DNA of 64,000 bases, from assembly GCA_009493725.1 (NCBI GenBank), contig VOGB01000003.1, positions 411,234 through 475,233 on the forward strand, read 5' to 3'. Shown piece after piece: positions 16,145 through 24,609 of the stretch (its first letter is position 1; every line of letters starts with the position of its first letter). The position numbers were made by a program, and so were the translations under genes. The notes beneath the pieces are model-generated. The model had not been told where the DNA came from and searched no databases. It worked only from the letters and a program-made list of their open reading frames with translations. The stretch is from Pseudoramibacter fermentans. GTDB taxonomy: Bacteria; Bacillota; Clostridia; Eubacteriales; Eubacteriaceae.

Positions 16145-16196
16145 ATTGCGTTGTGTTCTCCTTTGATGACGCATTGCGTTTATTTAAAGTAGAAAG

Positions 16197-16225
16197 AGTA
16201 TATCACAACCGGACGCCCTTCGCAA
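16197..16225 (-). promoter_or_regulatory. Promoter of mntP-DMT operon (minus strand)
   Basis: Read on the minus strand, TTGCGA (16225-16220) and TATACT (16202-16197) are 17 bp apart, about 50 bp upstream of mntP. Confidence 0.75.
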
Positions 16226-16264
16226 TGAAGGCCGGGAACCGGCAAATCTCCAGGCGGCGGGCGC

Positions 16265-16293
16265 TTGTTAAAACGCGGGGAATATGGTAAAAT
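16265..16293 (+). promoter_or_regulatory. Promoter of PAS/GGDEF-like gene
   Basis: TTGTTA at 16265-16270 and TAAAAT at 16288-16293 are spaced by 17 bp, 83 bp upstream of the start codon. Confidence 0.65.
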
Positions 16294-16376
16294 ATTCTAA
16301 AATTTAACTTATTATTGAAAAGCTCACCGATCACATTATAAAATCAAATGAGATCAGTTTGGATTTGGAGGAAATT

Positions 16377-17654
16377 ATGGCATCCCGGGATCAAAAGCAT
16401 CAGCTTGAAGAGCTCATAGAGGATTTTAGTTATTTTGACGATCTGCCCTGCGGGGTTGTCATTTTTACAATTGAAAAAGGACGGGAACTGGTGCCCGTAT
16501 ACCGCAACACCTGGTACCGCCGCCTTTTCGGCTACAAAAGCCAGAAACAGGCCGCACTGAAGGACAACGTCTTCTCGAAAATATACGAACCGGACCGCAA
16601 AAACGTCATCCGCTGCCTGCGCCAGAGTGCAGAGGGCATCAGCGGCGAAATGACGGCCCGCCTCGTCTTTGAAGATCAGGTCATGCTGCAGGCCCACCTG
16701 CGGATTTGGTGCGTCCAGCGGCAGTACGAATACCCGAAGGTCGGCATGATGATCACCGGATCGGACAACGAAGAAGAAGTCGATCCGACGACGGTCACCT
16801 TCAATCAGAATTACCGCAACATCGCGCGCTACGAAGCGACCTCGAGCTTCGACTACGACGTCGAGCAGGATCGTTTCTTTTTCATTGTGCGGGACGAAAA
16901 CGGCGGGGTGAAAGAAAAGGTGATCGACAACTACCTCGAAAACCTACGCAACCACAAGATGGTTCACATCAGCACCGTGCGCGAGTACGAAAAGGCCCTG
17001 ATGTCCCGGACGGCGACCGAGGTCGATTTTCTCGGCCTGCGCAAGGACGGGGAGTACGAATGGCGCCGGGCGACGTGTACGCCGACGACCATCAGCGTCC
17101 ACGGCGCTGTGAGCCCGCACACCATCGGCCACATCGAACCGGTGGCCTCGAGCCCGACTGCGCCGCGCCGCGCCCACATGGATTTGGTCACCGGCCTGCA
17201 GGACCGCCCGTCGACGATGATGACCATCAATTGGATTCTCGAGGCCAGAGAAGAAAGCCAGCGCGTTTTCGCCTTGGTCTGCCTCAACGGCCTGTCTGAA
17301 ATCGACCGCGTCTGCGGCGAAAAGGTCGGCGACAAGATGCTCCACCGCCTCGGCTTCGTCCTCTCGACGTCGTTGATGGTGCAGGACGTGATCGGCCGCT
17401 ACTCCGGCGCCTACTTCGCGCTGTTCATCCGCCACGCCAAAAGCGGCGAGCAGATCGCCCAGATCGTCGAAAACGCCCGCACCGAAATGGAAATCGAACG
17501 GGCGAAATACCCGCACTGCCCGGAAATCGGCCTGTCCTTTGGTCAGGCGGTCATGCCCGACGACGGCACCACCCTCGAGGAGGCAGAAGCCGTCGCCAAC
17601 GCCCGTCTCGACGAGAAAATCGCCCAATGGGACGCCGCCCATCCAAAGGCCTAA
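16377..17654 (+). CDS. PAS-like sensor with degenerate GGDEF domain
   Basis: The 425-residue cytoplasmic protein has two PAS-like regions (about residues 20-130 and 145-265) and a C-terminal GGDEF-fold domain from DLVTGLQDRPS near residue 275. The catalytic motif is lost: where active diguanylate cyclases read RYGGDEF, this one reads RYSGAYFALF. It therefore should not make cyclic di-GMP and may bind a nucleotide or signal by protein contact. There is no membrane segment. The ATG at 16377 follows GGAGG by 5 bp. A TTG at 16359 is in frame but less likely. A terminator follows at once. Confidence 0.85.
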   Translation: MASRDQKHQLEELIEDFSYFDDLPCGVVIFTIEKGRELVPVYRNTWYRRLFGYKSQKQAALKDNVFSKIYEPDRKNVIRCLRQSAEGISGEMTARLVFEDQVMLQAHLRIWCVQRQYEYPKVGMMITGSDNEEEVDPTTVTFNQNYRNIARYEATSSFDYDVEQDRFFFIVRDENGGVKEKVIDNYLENLRNHKMVHISTVREYEKALMSRTATEVDFLGLRKDGEYEWRRATCTPTTISVHGAVSPHTIGHIEPVASSPTAPRRAHMDLVTGLQDRPSTMMTINWILEAREESQRVFALVCLNGLSEIDRVCGEKVGDKMLHRLGFVLSTSLMVQDVIGRYSGAYFALFIRHAKSGEQIAQIVENARTEMEIERAKYPHCPEIGLSFGQAVMPDDGTTLEEAEAVANARLDEKIAQWDAAHPKA

Positions 17655-17665
17655 CGCATGCTACG

Positions 17666-17693
17666 ACAGCCAGTGTCCACTGGCTGTTTTTTC
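17666..17693 (+). terminator. Terminator after PAS/GGDEF-like gene
   Basis: The 10-bp stem ACAGCCAGTG/CACTGGCTGT (17666-17675 with 17678-17687) runs into TTTTTT. It ends less than 20 bp before the nfo start codon, so nfo must rely on read-through or on a promoter I do not see. Confidence 0.88.
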
Positions 17694-17709
17694 TTGAGAA
17701 AGGGATACC

Positions 17710-18564
17710 ATGGCACACACCCACACATTGATTGTCGGCCCCCACACGTCCATCGCGAAGGGCTACCTCGCCGCGCTGAAGGACGCCTGCGCTATTGGCG
17801 CCTCGACCTTCCAGTTCTTCACCCGCAATCCCCGGGGCGGCGCCGCCCGCGCCCTTGATCCCGAGGAGATCGCCGCCTTTTCAAAGGGGCTGGCGGCCCA
17901 CCACTTTGGGCCTCTTTTGGCCCACGCGCCCTACACGATGAACATGGCCTCGAAGACGGAAAAGACCCGGGCATTCGCGGCGGAAACCTTCGCCGACGAT
18001 CTTAAACGCATGGCCCAGCTGCCCTGCACCCTTTACAACTTTCACCCCGGCAGCCACACCGGCCAGGGCGCGGCGGTGGGCATCGACGAAATTGTCGACA
18101 TCCTCAACGGCGCGATGACCCATGAGCAGACGACGACGGTGCTCCTGGAGACCATGTCGGGCAAGGGGACGGAAATCGGCCGCAGCTTCGAGGAGCTCGC
18201 CGAGATCATCGCCCGGGTCGAGGTGCCTGAGCACATGGGCGTCTGCCTCGACACCTGCCACGTCTACTCCGCTGGCTACGACATCGTGCACGACCTCGAC
18301 GGGGTGCTGAAACATTTCGACGACGTCGTCGGCCTCGACCGGCTGAAGGCGGTGCACCTCAACGACAGCAAGACTGAATTCGGCAGCCACAAGGACCGCC
18401 ACGAAAAACTCGGTGCCGGCAGCATCGGCTGGGACGCCGTCGGCCGCATCGTGACCCACCCGGCGTTGAAGGGCCTGCCCTTTTTCCTGGAGACGCCCCA
18501 GTCTAATTACACCGGCTACCGCAGCGAAATTGAGCGGCTGCGCCAGTTTGCGGCCGAATCCTAA
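17710..18564 (+). CDS. nfo: Deoxyribonuclease IV (AP endonuclease, endonuclease IV)
   Basis: This zinc enzyme cuts DNA 5' to abasic sites in base excision repair. The 284-residue protein has the normal length and the AP endonuclease family 2 motifs: GPHTSIAKGY at the start, TFQFFTRNPRG, ETMSGKGTEIGRSFEELA near residue 145, CLDTCHVYSAGYD near residue 178, HLNDSKTEFGSHKDRHEKLG, and FLETPQ at the end. These carry the metal-binding His, Glu and Asp residues. GAGAAAGGG precedes the ATG. It lies directly behind a strong terminator. Confidence 0.94.
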   Translation: MAHTHTLIVGPHTSIAKGYLAALKDACAIGASTFQFFTRNPRGGAARALDPEEIAAFSKGLAAHHFGPLLAHAPYTMNMASKTEKTRAFAAETFADDLKRMAQLPCTLYNFHPGSHTGQGAAVGIDEIVDILNGAMTHEQTTTVLLETMSGKGTEIGRSFEELAEIIARVEVPEHMGVCLDTCHVYSAGYDIVHDLDGVLKHFDDVVGLDRLKAVHLNDSKTEFGSHKDRHEKLGAGSIGWDAVGRIVTHPALKGLPFFLETPQSNYTGYRSEIERLRQFAAES

Positions 18565-18615
18565 TTTGGCTGTGTGTTTGTAAAAAATATAAAAGAAAAA
18601 AGTGAGATGAATTCT

Positions 18616-19572
18616 ATGGAAAGCAAGTCACACACTTCAACCCTCGCCCAGACGGCAACGCACGTGTCGATTGTGTCGATTGTCGTGAACATTGCCCTTT
18701 CGCTGATGAAGCTTTTTGCCGGGATCGTCGCCCACTCCGGCGCGATGATCTCCGACGCCATCCACTCGGCCTCGGACGTGTTCTCGACGATCATCGTCAT
18801 CGTCGGCGTGCGCATTTCCTCGAAGAAGGAAGATAAGGAGCACCCCTACGGCCACGACCGGATGGAATGCGTCGCCTCGCTGATTCTGGCCGGGCTCCTC
18901 GCCGTGACCGGCTTTTTGATCGGCAAAAGCGGCGTCCAGACCATCGCCTCGGGCAAGGCCATCGCGGTGCCGGGCGTCCTCGCCCTGGTGGCGGCCGTGG
19001 TGTCCATCGCCGTCAAGGAATGGATGTACCACTACACGATCCGCGCAGCTAAACGGGTCAATTCCGGCGCTTTGAAGGCCGACGCCTGGCACCACCGCAG
19101 CGACGCCCTGTCCTCGGTCGGGGCGTTGATCGGGATCGCCGGCGCCCGCCTCGGGCTGCCCATTCTCGACCCGCTGGCCGAAATCATCATCGCGCTGATG
19201 GTCATCAAGGTCGGCTTCGACATCGGGAAGGACAGCATCAATAAAATGGTGGACCGCTCGGTCGACGAAAAGACCCTGGCGGCGATCTTGAGGGTCGCCG
19301 AACATCACCCGGGAGTCGTCCGGGTCGACGACCTGCGCAGCCGGACCTTCGGCTCGAATTTCTACATCGATCTGGAAATCGCCGTGGACCACACCCTGGA
19401 CATCCAGCGGGCCCACGCCATCGCCGAGACGCTGCACAACGTCCTCGAGGAACGCTACCCGAACCTGAAGCACTGCATGATCCACGTCAATCCCGACGTC
19501 GATCTGTCCGACGCCGCCAAAGCGGAGCTGCAGCAGCAGGCCGAAGCCCAGGACGGCGTAAAAAAGTCTTAA
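18616..19572 (+). CDS. Cation diffusion facilitator (CDF) family metal exporter
   Basis: The roughly 318-residue protein has six membrane segments and a cytoplasmic C-terminal domain. Site A residues are visible in MISDAIHSASDVF (second membrane helix) and WHHRSDALSSVGA (fifth helix). A His-rich loop, HPYGHDRMECVASL, is also conserved. The C-terminal domain shows HPGVVRVDDLRSRTFGS and the final HCMIHVNPD. CDF proteins export Zn, Mn, Fe or Co by proton exchange, and the metal is not certain here. ATG codons at 18607 and 18616 are both possible. I prefer 18616 because AGTGAG is then well spaced. Confidence 0.9.
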   Translation: MESKSHTSTLAQTATHVSIVSIVVNIALSLMKLFAGIVAHSGAMISDAIHSASDVFSTIIVIVGVRISSKKEDKEHPYGHDRMECVASLILAGLLAVTGFLIGKSGVQTIASGKAIAVPGVLALVAAVVSIAVKEWMYHYTIRAAKRVNSGALKADAWHHRSDALSSVGALIGIAGARLGLPILDPLAEIIIALMVIKVGFDIGKDSINKMVDRSVDEKTLAAILRVAEHHPGVVRVDDLRSRTFGSNFYIDLEIAVDHTLDIQRAHAIAETLHNVLEERYPNLKHCMIHVNPDVDLSDAAKAELQQQAEAQDGVKKS

Positions 19573-19588
19573 AGGCAGTTCCCCGCGG

Positions 19589-19617
19589 TTGAGCGCCGTC
19601 TTGCGGCGTGGTATAAT
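19589..19617 (+). promoter_or_regulatory. Promoter of unknown anchored protein gene
   Basis: TTGAGC at 19589-19594 and TATAAT at 19612-19617 are spaced by 17 bp, 43 bp before the start codon. Confidence 0.7.
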
Positions 19618-19660
19618 GAATCGTTAAGTTCACAACAATATTTAGAAATGAGAAAAATGC

Positions 19661-20377
19661 ATGGAACACGAAAACAAAAAGCACCGCGTGCCCGGTTCTT
19701 TTGAACTGCCGACGTGGGCGGTGCGTCTGATTTGCGCCGCGGCGGTCGTCTCGGTGATCTTCGCGCTCTACATGATGGGCCGGCTCCACGGCTTTGCGGT
19801 GCGCAATCACTACGCGGGTATGGCCAATTCCGGCAGCGAGGTGACGATTAAGGCGTCGAAGGCGACGAAGGTCAAAACGCCGTCGGTCGATTCCGACCAC
19901 ATCACCTACACGTCCAAAGCGCCGGCCCACGTCGGCTGTGAGACCATCGCGGCGCTGGTGCTGGATCACAGCGAGGTGGACGTCAATTATTCCCTGCGCC
20001 AGCATTATTACATGAAGCCCGTGAACGGGCAGTACCGCTACATGACCGATTCAACGACTTACAGCGTGCCTTCTCACTACGCGCACTACGTGAGCAAAAA
20101 GCTGGCCAAGGCGATGGGCATCAAGGTGAAGACGGTGAAGCAACGCTACACCTGGGTCATGCTTCCCAATCACAAGGGCAAAACCTACGACGGGGAACGC
20201 TACGGGTTCAACATCTATTGGGTCAACCGGAAAATCACCCCGGACGACGTCCACAAAACATTCGCCGCGGTGCGCTACAACACCAAGAACAAGACCTACA
20301 CCAAGGGGACGATCTCAGCTAGAATGGTGCGTCAGACCGACGCGTCGATCATCCCAGATACCTTTGTGGCGAAATAA
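19661..20377 (+). CDS. Unknown protein with N-terminal membrane anchor
   Basis: I do not recognise this 238-residue protein. Residues 1-20 are hydrophilic and cytosolic-looking, and about residues 22-44 form one membrane helix. The rest is a basic extracytoplasmic domain rich in Lys, Tyr and Thr (several YxxKxKTY-like strings). No cysteine pair or catalytic motif is visible. It has its own promoter, and pncB begins 51 bp downstream without a visible terminator between them, so they may be co-transcribed. A cell-envelope role is likely only from topology. Confidence 0.65.
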   Translation: MEHENKKHRVPGSFELPTWAVRLICAAAVVSVIFALYMMGRLHGFAVRNHYAGMANSGSEVTIKASKATKVKTPSVDSDHITYTSKAPAHVGCETIAALVLDHSEVDVNYSLRQHYYMKPVNGQYRYMTDSTTYSVPSHYAHYVSKKLAKAMGIKVKTVKQRYTWVMLPNHKGKTYDGERYGFNIYWVNRKITPDDVHKTFAAVRYNTKNKTYTKGTISARMVRQTDASIIPDTFVAK

Positions 20378-20428
20378 GCTTCGCCTGGATTTTAAATTTC
20401 AAAACGATAAGGAAACAAAGGAGAAGAC

Positions 20429-21934
20429 ATGCAGTTTCCAAGAAAATTACAGCTGGCGACTGATCTCTATCAGCTCAGCATGGGCAATGTGTATTTAAAC
20501 GACGGCAAGGCCGGCGAAACCGCCGTGTTTGACGCGTTCATCCGGCGCAATCCGTTCAACGGCGGCTACACCGTCGCGGCCGGTCTCGAACAGATGATCG
20601 ACTACATCAACGGGCTGGCCTTCACCGACGAAGACATCGCCCAGCTGCATCACTACCACCCGGAATTCACCGACGCCTTTCTCGATTACATGCGTCATTT
20701 CAAATTCTCGGGCGAAATTTACGCGGTGCCGGAAGGGACGATCATCTTCCCACACGAACCGATCGTGCGGGTCAAGGCACCCTTGATCGAGGCGCAGCTC
20801 GTCGAAACGACCCTCCTCGCGATCATGAATCACCAGACGCTGATCGCTACGAAAGCCTCCCGCATCGTCGAGGAAGCCGGGGACGGCCCGGTCATGGAAT
20901 TCGGCCTGCGCCGCGCCCACGGCACGGAAGCTGGCTATTTCGGCGCCCGCGCGGCGGTGATCGGCGGCTGCGCCGGCACGTCGGTGGTCGAAACCGAACC
21001 GATGCTCCACCGCGCGTCGATGGGGACGATGTCCCACTCCTTCGTGCTCAGCTACGACACCGAACGGGAGGCCTTTGAAAAATTCTGCGACTACAACCCG
21101 GACAACGCGGTGCTCCTCGTCGACACCTACAACACGCTGGAAAGCGGCGTGCCCAACGCGATCGAGGTGTTCGGTGAATACAAGGCCGCCGGGAAAATCA
21201 CTGGCAATTACGGCATCCGCATCGACTCGGGAGACCTGGCCTATTTGACCTCTGAAGCGCGCAAAATGCTCGACGACGCCGGCTTCACCGACGCGAAAAT
21301 CGTCGCGTCCTCCGATCTCGACGAGTATCTGATCCGCGACCTCAAATCCCAGGGCGCGAAGATTGACTCCTGGGGCATCGGCACGAAGCTGATCACGGCC
21401 TTCGATTCGCCGTCCCTCGGCGGGGTCTACAAAATGGCGGAAATCAACGGCAAGCCGAAGATGAAGATCTCCGACGACCCGGGCAAGATCACCAACCCGG
21501 GCACGAAGAAAATCGTCCGGTTCTATTCCCGGGACAACGGCATGGCCCTGGCCGACCAGCTCTACCTTGAAGACGAAGTGGTCGACGACACGAAGCCGCT
21601 GCGCATCTTCCACCCGATCCACACCTGGAAGCAGATGACCCTGAAAAACTTCAGAGCCAAGGAGTTGCTGGTGCCGATTTTCGTGGACGGGAAGTGTGTC
21701 TACGACAAGCCGTCCATCGACGAAATCCGCGAACACCTCCGGGAAGAAAAACGCACGCTGTGGCCGACCTACAAGCGCATGGTCAACCCCCACGTGTACC
21801 ACGTCGACCTGTCCCGCAAGCTGTGGGATTTGAAACAGGATCTGCTCGACGAAGCCGACGTCGATCTGACCGAGACCGAACCGCCCTTTGAAGACCCGAA
21901 AAAACGCAACGTCGACAGAAAAACGTCGAAATAA
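20429..21934 (+). CDS. pncB: Nicotinate phosphoribosyltransferase
   Basis: It joins nicotinate to PRPP with ATP hydrolysis in the Preiss-Handler route to NAD. The 501-residue protein carries LATDLYQLSMGNVY at the N-terminus, EFGLRRAHGTEAGYFGARAA near residue 155 (substrate-binding Arg and His), the phosphate-binding IRIDSGDLAYL near residue 268, and GIGTKLITAFDSPSLGGVYK near residue 315. Length and order match the long Gram-positive form. AAAGGAGAAG precedes the ATG. The Sua5 gene follows 61 bp later in the same direction. Confidence 0.95.
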   Translation: MQFPRKLQLATDLYQLSMGNVYLNDGKAGETAVFDAFIRRNPFNGGYTVAAGLEQMIDYINGLAFTDEDIAQLHHYHPEFTDAFLDYMRHFKFSGEIYAVPEGTIIFPHEPIVRVKAPLIEAQLVETTLLAIMNHQTLIATKASRIVEEAGDGPVMEFGLRRAHGTEAGYFGARAAVIGGCAGTSVVETEPMLHRASMGTMSHSFVLSYDTEREAFEKFCDYNPDNAVLLVDTYNTLESGVPNAIEVFGEYKAAGKITGNYGIRIDSGDLAYLTSEARKMLDDAGFTDAKIVASSDLDEYLIRDLKSQGAKIDSWGIGTKLITAFDSPSLGGVYKMAEINGKPKMKISDDPGKITNPGTKKIVRFYSRDNGMALADQLYLEDEVVDDTKPLRIFHPIHTWKQMTLKNFRAKELLVPIFVDGKCVYDKPSIDEIREHLREEKRTLWPTYKRMVNPHVYHVDLSRKLWDLKQDLLDEADVDLTETEPPFEDPKKRNVDRKTSK

Positions 21935-21995
21935 GACGCGTCATTTTAACGTTTAATGATAGAAAAAACACACCAAACAGGAAAGGAGTACGACT

Positions 21996-23075
21996 ATGCC
22001 AGAAACAAAACCCCATAACGACCAGCCTATTCCTGAAAAGGACACCCAGATTTTCGATTTGAATACCGACGATACCGCCGAAGCGATGGCGGTCTGCGGC
22101 AGCATCATCCGCAAGGGCGGCACCGTCGTCTTCCCGACGGAAACGGTCTACGGCCTCGGCGCCAACGCCCTGGATCCGGCCGCGGTCGAACAGATTTACG
22201 CGGCGAAGGGCCGCCCCGGCGACAATCCGCTGATCGTCCACATTTACGATTTGGCCCAGCTCGATGACCTCGTCGAAGCCGTGCCGGACAAGGCGAAGCG
22301 CCTCGCCGGCGCCTTCTGGCCCGGGCCGCTGACGATGATCATGAAGCGCTCGGACCGCATTCCCGACACCGTCACCGCCGGACTCGACACCGTCGGCATC
22401 CGCTACCCGAGCCACCCGATGGCGAACGCCTTTTTGAAGGCCGCGGACCGGCCGGTGGCCGCGCCCTCGGCCAATATTTCCGGCCGGCCGAGCCCGACCA
22501 AGGGGGAACACGTCCTCGAGGACATGCTCGGCAAGGTGGACGCCATACTCGTCGGCGACGAATCTGACGTTGGCCTTGAATCCACCGTCATCGACATGAC
22601 GACGACCCCGCCGACGGTGTACCGCCCGGGCGGCGTCACCGTCGACGACATCCGCCGCGTGATCGGCGACGTGAAGGTTTCACCCGGCGCGATCAAGCCG
22701 GTGGAACTCAAGGAAGTGCGCTCGCCGGGGATGAAATACCGCCACTACGCCCCGAAGGGGAGAATGGTCATCGCTCAGGGGAACCTCGACGAAATGGTCG
22801 CCAAGATCAACGAGGGGATCGGGAAGCTCCACGGCGACCAGAAAGGCGCGATTCTCGCCACTGACGAAACCATCGACCGCTACCACAAGGGCTTGATTTT
22901 GTCCCTGGGCAGCCGGAAGGATCCGGCGGGCATGTCCCACAAGCTGTTCGACTGCCTGCGGGCCTTTGACGACCTCGGCGCCACCGACATTTTCGCGGAG
23001 GATATCCCGGTGACAGACGACACCCTCGCGCTGATCAACCGGCTCTACAAGGCGGCCGGCTACACGTTTATTTAA
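21996..23075 (+). CDS. ywlC: L-threonylcarbamoyladenylate synthase (Sua5/YwlC)
   Basis: It makes threonylcarbamoyl-AMP from threonine, bicarbonate and ATP, the first step of the t6A37 modification of tRNAs. The 359-residue protein has the YrdC domain (GGTVVFPTETVYGLGANAL, KGRPGDNPLIVHI, APSANISGRPSPT) followed by the C-terminal Sua5 domain (SPGMKYRHYAPKG). This makes it the long Sua5 type rather than the short TsaC. A GGAAAGGAG site precedes the ATG. It may be co-transcribed with pncB. A strong terminator follows. Confidence 0.94.
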   Translation: MPETKPHNDQPIPEKDTQIFDLNTDDTAEAMAVCGSIIRKGGTVVFPTETVYGLGANALDPAAVEQIYAAKGRPGDNPLIVHIYDLAQLDDLVEAVPDKAKRLAGAFWPGPLTMIMKRSDRIPDTVTAGLDTVGIRYPSHPMANAFLKAADRPVAAPSANISGRPSPTKGEHVLEDMLGKVDAILVGDESDVGLESTVIDMTTTPPTVYRPGGVTVDDIRRVIGDVKVSPGAIKPVELKEVRSPGMKYRHYAPKGRMVIAQGNLDEMVAKINEGIGKLHGDQKGAILATDETIDRYHKGLILSLGSRKDPAGMSHKLFDCLRAFDDLGATDIFAEDIPVTDDTLALINRLYKAAGYTFI

Positions 23076-23096
23076 TTTCTTAAATCAATTCTTAAA

Positions 23097-23123
23097 CCTT
23101 CGGCAGATGCCGGAGGTTTTTTT
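23097..23123 (+). terminator. Terminator of pncB-ywlC unit
   Basis: The 9-bp stem CCTTCGGCA/TGCCGGAGG (23097-23105 with 23108-23116) is followed by seven Ts. Confidence 0.9.
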
Positions 23124-23144
23124 GTGTAATTTTTTGCCCTGTAC

Positions 23145-23173
23145 TTGCATGATGTATGAAATCGGTTTATACT
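23145..23173 (+). promoter_or_regulatory. Promoter of larA
   Basis: TTGCAT at 23145-23150 and TATACT at 23168-23173 are spaced by 17 bp. The start of transcription would fall at about 23180, just before the palindrome at 23184. Confidence 0.78.
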
Positions 23174-23183
23174 GAAATTACCA

Positions 23184-23198
23184 ATTGGTCAGACCAAT
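23184..23198. promoter_or_regulatory. GntR/FadR-type operator in larA leader
   Basis: The perfect palindrome ATTGGTCAGACCAAT has arms ATTGGT/ACCAAT with a 3-nt centre. This is the known site shape of FadR-subfamily GntR regulators such as PdhR and LldR (TGGTNNNACCA core). It starts about 10 bp downstream of the -10 box, so bound protein would block transcription. The regulator gene is not in this window. Confidence 0.75.
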
Positions 23199-23217
23199 AA
23201 AAATAGGGGGTTTTACA

Positions 23218-24492
23218 ATGAATTTTAAAATACCGTGTGGCCAGCAGAAGCTGGACTTGACCCTGCCTGATGAACAGGTTGTCGGCGTATTGGAATCGAA
23301 CATCGGCACGATGAAGGCGACCGGAACCGAAGATGAAATCGTCCAGGCCGCGATGGCGAAGCCTTACGGCGGCACCACCCTGGCGGAACTGGCGAAGGGC
23401 AAAAAGACCTGCACGATCATCTGCTCGGACCATACCCGTCCAGTGCCGAGCAAGCATATCATTCCGTTTATGCTCAAGGAATTAAGAGAAGGGAACCCGG
23501 ATATCGACATCACGCTGCTGATCGCGACGGGCTTCCATCGTCTGTCAGTTGAAAAGGAAATGCGCGCGAAATTCGGCGACGCCATCGTCGACAACGAAAA
23601 GATCGTCGTCCACGATTCAGCCAACGCGGAATCCAACGTGAAGGTCGGCGTGCTGCCGTCGGGTGCGGACTGCATCATCGATAAGGTGGCGGCCAACGCG
23701 GATCTGCTCGTTTCCGAAGGCTTTATCGAACCGCACTTCTTCGCTGGCTTCTCTGGCGGGCGCAAGAGCGTGCTGCCAGGGGTCTGCGACCGCAAGACCG
23801 TCATGGGCAACCACTGCTCGAAATTTATCGACAGCCCGTACGCGAGAACAGGTATTCTCGAAGGCAACCCGCTGCACAAAGATATGGTCGCGGCGGCGAA
23901 GATGGCGAAACTGGCCTACATCGTCAACGTGGTCATCGACGAAGACAAGAAGGTCGTCGCGGCCTTTGCCGGCGATCCTTTTGAAGCCCACAAATCCGGC
24001 TGCGAATTCCTGTCTGGCTACTGCCAGGTCAAGGCGGTGCCGGCGGATATTTCCATCACCAGCAACGGCGGTGCCCCGCTGGATCAGAACATGTACCAGT
24101 GCGTCAAGGGGATGACCGCGGCTGAAGCGACGACGAAGGAAGGCGGCGTCATCATCATCTGCGCTGAATGTGCCGACGGCACCGGCGGCGACGGCTTCTA
24201 CAACGCGCTGAAGAACTGCGAAAGCCCGCAGGCCCTGATGGATCAAATCCTGAAAGTGCCGCAGGACGAAACCCAGCCAGACCAGTGGGAATATCAGATT
24301 CAGTCCCGTATTCTGATCCATCACCCGGTCATTTACGTCAGCCGTCCAGAAATGAAGCAAACCATCGAAGAAATGAAGATGATGTACGCGGCAACTTTGG
24401 ACGAAGCCGTCGCAAAGGCAAAAGAAATCAGAGGCGAAGACGCGACCTTTACGGTCATCCCGAACGGGATTTCTGTCATCGTCCGCGCTTAA
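23218..24492 (+). CDS. larA: Nickel-dependent lactate racemase
   Basis: LarA interconverts D- and L-lactate with a nickel-pincer nucleotide cofactor. The 424-residue protein has the key positions of Lactobacillus plantarum LarA: CSDHTRPVPSK near residue 75, ATGFHR near residue 107, EPHFFAGFSGGRKSVLPG around residues 172-187 (its Lys matches the cofactor-tethering Lys184), and MGNH near residue 199 (nickel-ligand His200). The cofactor makers larB, larC and larE are not nearby. It stands alone behind a GntR-type operator and would feed the stereospecific lactate dehydrogenase at the left end. Members of this family can also act on other 2-hydroxyacids. Confidence 0.92.
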   Translation: MNFKIPCGQQKLDLTLPDEQVVGVLESNIGTMKATGTEDEIVQAAMAKPYGGTTLAELAKGKKTCTIICSDHTRPVPSKHIIPFMLKELREGNPDIDITLLIATGFHRLSVEKEMRAKFGDAIVDNEKIVVHDSANAESNVKVGVLPSGADCIIDKVAANADLLVSEGFIEPHFFAGFSGGRKSVLPGVCDRKTVMGNHCSKFIDSPYARTGILEGNPLHKDMVAAAKMAKLAYIVNVVIDEDKKVVAAFAGDPFEAHKSGCEFLSGYCQVKAVPADISITSNGGAPLDQNMYQCVKGMTAAEATTKEGGVIIICAECADGTGGDGFYNALKNCESPQALMDQILKVPQDETQPDQWEYQIQSRILIHHPVIYVSRPEMKQTIEEMKMMYAATLDEAVAKAKEIRGEDATFTVIPNGISVIVRA

Positions 24493-24503
24493 CACGCTTT
24501 ACA

Positions 24504-24531
24504 AAATTCCGGCTTCGGCCGGAATTTTTTT
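24504..24531 (+). terminator. Terminator of larA
   Basis: The 10-bp stem AAATTCCGGC/GCCGGAATTT (24504-24513 with 24518-24527) with a TTCG tetraloop is followed by Ts. Confidence 0.93.
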
Positions 24532-24609
24532 GTGCAATTTTTTTCGCTCTCATGCTGTCCGTCCAGCCGTGCTATAATAAAAGAAAACCCAATCGCAATG
24601 GAGGAGAGT

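Noticed and set aside
16144..16300. Manganese (yybP-ykoY) riboswitch before mntP
   Set aside because: The leader is only about 50 nt long from the predicted promoter, and none of the conserved riboswitch segments are present.
20495..21802. A 435-codon minus-strand frame
   Set aside because: It is antisense to pncB, whose motifs are unmistakable.
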